From assembly GCA_028023455.1 (NCBI GenBank), contig JAQFVV010012416.1:4321594-4385593 (forward strand): a stretch of 64,000 nucleotides of DNA, written 5' to 3'. Shown piece by piece: positions 59,540-64,000 of this stretch. The DNA is from Epiperipatus broadwayi (Eukaryota; Onychophora; Udeonychophora; Euonychophora; Peripatidae). A model generated the notes under the pieces. It did not search any database and was not told the origin of the DNA. It worked only from the letters and a program-made list of their open reading frames with translations. The translations under genes were made by a program, and so were the position numbers. Each line of letters opens with the position of its first letter. The first letter of the stretch is position 1.

Positions 59540-60180
59540 CTTAAATAAATTTATAATTAAACAATATTGTAACTTCTTTTGAAGATAAATATGATAAAAT
59601 GTCTAAAGGTCAATCCATGGGTCTGCCTACCATTCCACAAATTTGTGACTTTGTTTAGTCTATACATGAGAATAATATTTTCAATGATAGCAATATCATA
59701 GATATTAAAATTTACATGAGCTATGTTGATAATCTTTTTGTTTATGGTATCCAACTAGAATAAATATATTATAAGTAAATTAAACAAGTTGTTGAAAATA
59801 CCCAATTAAAAAGAATAAAATAAGAGTATTAAGCATCTCAATCTACATGTGGTAAGATTTATGGTTTCTTAAATTGAAAGTCAAACCATTACAGGAAAGA
59901 ATATATACGTATTACACATCGAAGAACCATTTATGCATAAAATGACAAATCTTATATCTTTTTAATTTTGTAATGATAAGTTGTGTCATTAGGAATGTGA
60001 TACATCCCAAAATATTGAAATTTTACAAGAGACCTGACAGGAATTGGTTATGATAATAAACAAATTTATTATTAAGGTATTAATTGACTTCCAAACCACA
60101 GCACATTAAAAAAAACATATGAATATAAAGACATAATAAAAGACAAATCATCCCTACATAAACAGTTGTCCAAGTAATTA
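59540..60180 (+). pseudogene. Penelope-like reverse transcriptase fragment
   Basis: Plus-strand translation gives MSKGQSMGLPTIPQICDFV, then SIHENNIFNDSNIIDIKIYM and SYVDNLFVYG. The later pieces GKIYGFLN and RKEYIRITHRRTIYA follow. This fits the RT core of Penelope-like elements (G..MG.P.SPI..D...E..IF, then Y.RYVDD.F.I., then FLD......IYRKPT). The catalytic YVDD reads YVDN here. Frames are broken by stops, and only about 150 codons are recognisable. It may be a piece of the family at 10.4-13.45 and 46.3 kb, but no overlapping segment allows that to be shown. Confidence 0.55.
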
Positions 60181-60388
60181 TCTCATATATATCTTTATCA
60201 TACATACAGTACTTATCAATAGTAAATTGTTAAATTTTGATATACAAGTCAAACATGGCAGTAGGTGAAGTAAATTTGACAATTGTATACCAAAATATAA
60301 CAAATTTGTTATACTTAATGTCAATTTAAAAAATGCAACAATAATTTTAAAAAGCAAAATATTAATGATACAAAATATGTTTTAATAC
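60181..60388. other. AT-rich stretch
   Basis: Nothing recognised. Confidence 0.5.
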
Positions 60389-60565
60389 TCAAGCTAGAAA
60401 CTAATCTGGGGATATTGAATGAATAAGCACTCAACAGGAATTTTATACACCAACCTTCTTGCATCCATGATAACTAAGACTTGCATTAGGTGGTATAACT
60501 GTATGCAGAGTTTACTATTGTTTTAACAGTTTGTCTAAGCATAGGAAATGGTGATAATGTGATAT
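60389..60565. mobile_element. Family G foldback, right arm only
   Basis: Begins CTCAAGCTAGAAACTAATCTG and ends GGAAATGGTGATAATGTGAT, with ATTAGGTGGTATAACTGTATG between. The left arm is absent. Confidence 0.75.
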
Positions 60566-61872
60566 CAAGTACTTTTATAGTTTCTCTCATAGCCTGAAAA
60601 CAAAGGATCTACCGATTAATGGTTCTGCCATCTTAATTGTACTATGATTTCTCTATGATATTGACATCTTTAGAGTTTAAATCATTATAAATTCCATCAA
60701 ATTAATGGAAAATCTGCAAAATAATGTTACAGATGGCCAAAAAAAAAAGTGAAGAAAAACTGAAATAGTCAAACATGCTAAAGAAATGCTGCTGAAGGTA
60801 ATTCTGTTAATGGCAGATTAGATATTTTGCATATCTTTATTTTTGTTTATATATGTTCAATAATCTTCTTTGCTATGCAAAGATGCTAACTCCACAAAAA
60901 GGGTTGGACACCTATGTAATTCTCTATTAGAATTATTTAAATGGCACTATAGTTCTGAAGGTTATCATCTTAGTTCGTACATTTTATATTATTTATATGA
61001 TAGTTCTTGTAATCAGCACACGTACTGGATAGCCTTAACATTGATGACGATCAGCATTGGTATAATGATCCAATCACTTTTTAATATATACTTATTTTTA
61101 TACTTATTCTAGCACTTACATGTATACTTGCAGCAAAGAGTGATGCTTATTGGTTTTATGTTATAAGCCTCATGGCTGATATCAGGTTAATAGTAATAAA
61201 CTTAAGTTTTTATATTATCCTTATTCCTGACACAAAATTTGACTGTGGGGCATTAATTGGATTCTTGTTTTTTTATGCTTGATGATAATGAGTGCCAGAA
61301 AAGGATATTATTATTGCTTTTATATATGGTATATGATTGAATAATTAAGAATTATTCGCAACATAATTCTGTATAATCATAATATGTTGCCACAATTATA
61401 TTACATATTTATTTATTATATATTTTGCTTGATTACCATTTCATTTCATTACAATAGGTAAGGAGGATTTCTTTCATTACTCTTGATGTCTTGTTTAACT
61501 TAAGCAGAAATAGCTAAGTGGTCCATTTGAATTATGTACACAGCATGCCCATGTGCACATTTGCCATATCTTTAATATCCAACTGACTCAGGGTCTGTAA
61601 GCATATGACTTTCCTAACAGCAATGCATCAGTGTATTATTATCAGATTTTTATAGTCCACATACTGACATTCATCTGAGTAATTCATATTATGCTGTGAC
61701 CTTTTCTTTCTAATTTAAACAGCTGGACACTCATTTGATGACTACCATTGAATTTTTTTTTCTTCTGGAAATATAATGGGAATATGATATCCACTACATT
61801 TTCTTCTAAGCTCCCATCATGTATATTGTATACTGCATATAATAGCCCACATTTTGTATAAAACCATCAAAG
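60566..61872. other. AT-rich non-coding stretch
   Basis: The frame 60870-61112 (80 codons) has no recognised motif. No repeat was identified. Confidence 0.5.
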
Positions 61873-62330
61873 CATAATATGATCACCATTTTATATGTTT
61901 ACACATGCTGTTAATAAGAGTACTAAACTCTTCATACAGTAGTGCCACCAAGTTCAAGCCTTCATAACAATGGATGCAGGAAGATTTGTACATAAAATCA
62001 CTATCTAGGGTTTACTCATCTAACATCCCTAGACTAGTTTCTAGCTTGTGACTTTCATCAGTGAGGAGCCTTGGATTTGAGCTGGAGTTGGAAACATTAT
62101 GGTGTTTCCATCTTGGGCTCCTAGCTTTATAGTTAACCAATCCTAAGATCTAAGTGCAATGCTCTCAAATCCAAGCCGCCTCACCAATGAAAGCCACAAG
62201 CTAGAAACTAGTTTGGGGGTGTTGGATGAGTAGGCATTAGATAGTGATTTTATGCACAAACCTTCCTGCATCCATTGATTGTGAAGGCTTGCACTTGGTG
62301 GCACTAACTGTATGGTGAGTTTGGTTCTCT
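61873..62330. mobile_element. Family G foldback, both arms
   Basis: Left arm ATAATATGATCACCATTTTA, CATACAGTAGTGCCACCAAG, AACAATGGATGCAGGAAG, CCCTAGACTAGTTTCTAGC, AGTGAGGAGCCTTGGATTTG. The right arm is their complement, ending GCACTTGGTGGCACTAACTG. The loop is only about 50 bp, shorter than in 17898-18500. A frame at 62143-62409 (-) runs through the right arm and is not a gene. Confidence 0.82.
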
Positions 62331-62607
62331 TATTATAGATCACATTTTGTTGATAAACTTTGATTAGAATAGAACATGTTTTATTTATTGAACTACAAAT
62401 ATAAAGCACTTTTCAACATGTATATGTATAGCACAGGTTATAGAATGTATAAATAATTAAAATTATAGTATAAACAAAAAACTTTAAATAATAAAACAGT
62501 TATTAATAATAAATTGAAGGGACATATTTACATCTATTTTCCAAAATATGTGTTCACTCATTCATTCACTAAAAAAATTAAGAAAAAAACTTTTATTATA
62601 CTTTTTT
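62331..62607. other. AT-rich stretch
   Basis: Nothing recognised. Confidence 0.5.
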
Positions 62608-62700
62608 TTTTCATATGTCAATGTGTTGACTAGGAAGCAAAACCACGTCAGCTGCTTGGAAGGCAGCTATGCTAACCACTAGCCATCAACACTATATTTT
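62608..62700 (-). mobile_element. Minimal tRNA-derived SINE (S1), copy 5
   Basis: Minus strand AGTGTTGATGGCTAGTGGTT, AGCATAGCTGCCTTCCAAG (loop triplet TCC), GTGGTTTTGCTTCCTAG, GACATATGAAAAAAAAAAG. The flanking TATA(C/T)TTT is only a weak candidate duplication. The first bases of the family head (GTCAAGC) are missing. Confidence 0.8.
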
Positions 62701-63394
62701 AAATAATAGTAAATAGCAAAATGTCTAATGTTCATCATTATTAAAAGCATTCTGAGCAATATTCTTTTTTTCAGTAACTTTTTAAAAAAAATGTAATTGT
62801 AGTCTTGTTTATTAAGAAAGTATGATCTCTCTATTTGGTTTGTTGTTTTTAAGTTAATATCAACTTTAAGTACATTCTAAAATTTTGTAAAATGTTTAGC
62901 AGTACTTGACTATTAATCCTCTAATGTAGAAGAGATTTTAGTTCTGCAATGTAAAAAAGATAGGAGACTTTTCATATCCACAATAAATATGTAATCTTGC
63001 AATGATATCATATTTAAAGAAAATAAATATTATATTGAAAGAAAATAAACCCCGCGCGATGTATATTGAAAAACGTGTAAAAAGATGATTTAGATTTCTC
63101 AAAACGTGCTTTGATTATTATTATTTTACATTATTTATATTTTTCAGTGATTTCTTTTTCAAAACATGCTTTGACTGTTATTATTTCTCTTTATTTATAG
63201 TTGTCAGTTACAAAAACATTGTCTTTTTCAAAATGTGCTCGGAAAACATGTTTTTTTTTTAATCGTATTTTGATTATTCTTCTTTTGCATTCAGTTCATT
63301 TGATTTAAATGTAATGAATGTAAATAGTTTTTGTATTTTGATTTCATAATTTCATAAGTAATGTGTGTGTGTTTTTTTTTGTATTTGGAAATAG
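62701..63394. other. AT-rich stretch before the Merlin relic
   Basis: A diverged motif TTTCAAAA(C/T)(A/G)TGCTTTGA recurs at 63.09, 63.16 and 63.22 kb, a weak short tandem pattern. It may be upstream or terminal sequence of the Merlin element. Confidence 0.4.
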
Positions 63395-64000
63395 TCCAAA
63401 ATGATGACAGTTTGGAAGCTGCCTACTACCAAAGTGAATGTCGTTTATTTCAAGAACATGGATTATTGCCATCAGTAAAAATTTGTTCCATTGGTCACAG
63501 TATGATCTTGTATATGCACAGGTCTGACAAGCAGTGGCAATGTAATGTTGCAGGATGCAACAGCAAAATTGTCATTCAAAAGGGAACCTGGTTAGAAGGG
63601 TCTAGAATCCCATTCCAATGGCCATCCAGTTCATTTATTGTTGGGCTTAGCAATTAACTTCAATAGAGTGGGGGAAAAATGAGCTTCGATTATCCAGTAA
63701 AACAGTAATAGAATGGAACTACTACATGCCAGAGATTTGCATGAATGCCATGCTACAATGACAACCTGCTAAAATTGGAGGACAAAACAAAATTGTGGAG
63801 ATGAACAAAAGACTTTTTTCACAAAGGAAAAATCAACAAGGCTGAATTCTTCCTCAACAGTGAATGTTTGGTGGTATATTCAGAGAGATTGATGAATGTT
63901 TTATCCTGGCAGTTAAAAATCAGACAGCGGTAACTCTGATGGAAGTGATTCAATAGAACATGCAAGAGGGTTGGTTCCACTATATATTCAGAATGTTGGA
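63395..64000 (+). pseudogene. Merlin (IS1595/ISXO2-like) transposase, frameshifted, runs off the window
   Basis: The frame ending at 63657 gives QEHGLLPSVKICSIGHSMIL, then a Cys pair DKQWQCNVAGCNS and KGTWLEGSRIPFQWP, the N-terminal zinc-binding and early part of Merlin transposases. A shift moves the reading to the frame starting at 63651: EWGKNELRLSSKTVIEW, EICMNAMLQ, stop at 63759, KIGGQNKIVEMNKRLFSQRK and MFGGIFREIDECFILAV. The VEVDES block with the first catalytic Asp reads VEMNKR, so that residue is lost. Further stops follow. The preceding TTTGGAAATAG could be an acceptor for an upstream exon. About 200 of roughly 300 expected codons lie within the window. Confidence 0.88.

Noticed and set aside
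60870-61112. 80-codon frame with a hydrophobic end
   Set aside because: No family recognised and no flanking gene signals.
1-64000. A novel defence or biosynthetic gene system
   Set aside because: No set of intact genes exists in the window. All strong signals resolve to mobile elements or AT-rich non-coding DNA.

Overview
The window looks like intergenic or intronic DNA from an AT-rich invertebrate animal genome. It has no operons, no Shine-Dalgarno sites and no dense long reading frames. Instead it carries tRNA-derived SINEs with target-site duplications, fragments of RTE-type and CR1/Jockey-type LINEs, Penelope-like retroelement relics, foldback/MITE elements, and decayed hAT and Merlin transposases. 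Which animal it is cannot be settled from sequence reading alone. The RTE flavour (WAGHIAR..DNRW..W.P.D) is common in arthropods, but SPIN-like hAT and Merlin elements are also known from flatworms and molluscs.

Layout. 0-9 kb: very AT-rich, nearly featureless, with one 100-bp SINE (519-620) and one small foldback MITE (6988-7204). 9.27-9.46 kb: an intact short hAT element very similar to the horizontally transferred SPIN family. 10.4-13.45 kb: two relics of one Penelope-like element, head to head. 13.5-21 kb: SINEs, RTE 3' ends and a 603-bp foldback. 21.5-28 kb: two LINE reverse-transcriptase relics, one split by a MITE, and an RTE fragment. 29.6-40 kb: a foldback cluster and a roughly 3.5-kb direct duplication (30.35-33.77 and 36.19-39.79 kb). 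Each copy of the duplication carries transposon insertions that the other lacks. 40.9-42.3 kb: two GC-richer pockets, one with a TATA box and a splice-donor-like site; these are the only places that hint at host genes. 44-51 kb: foldbacks, a Penelope-like 3' end and an RTE 3' end. 52.1-53.1 kb: a hAT transposase relic. 53.5-62.3 kb: hairpin and TIR elements, a tandemly repeated RTE tail, a SINE dimer and a Penelope-like RT fragment. 63.4-64.0 kb: a frameshifted Merlin (IS1595/ISXO2-like) transposase that runs off the window.

No confidently intact protein-coding host gene is visible. Almost all recognisable content is mobile DNA at different stages of decay, with nesting that gives relative ages. 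The best leads are the SPIN-like element with a perfect 8-bp duplication, the duplicated block with paralogous empty sites, a TIR element with GG ends and an 8-bp duplication that could be a Merlin MITE, and the minimal tRNA-like SINE family.
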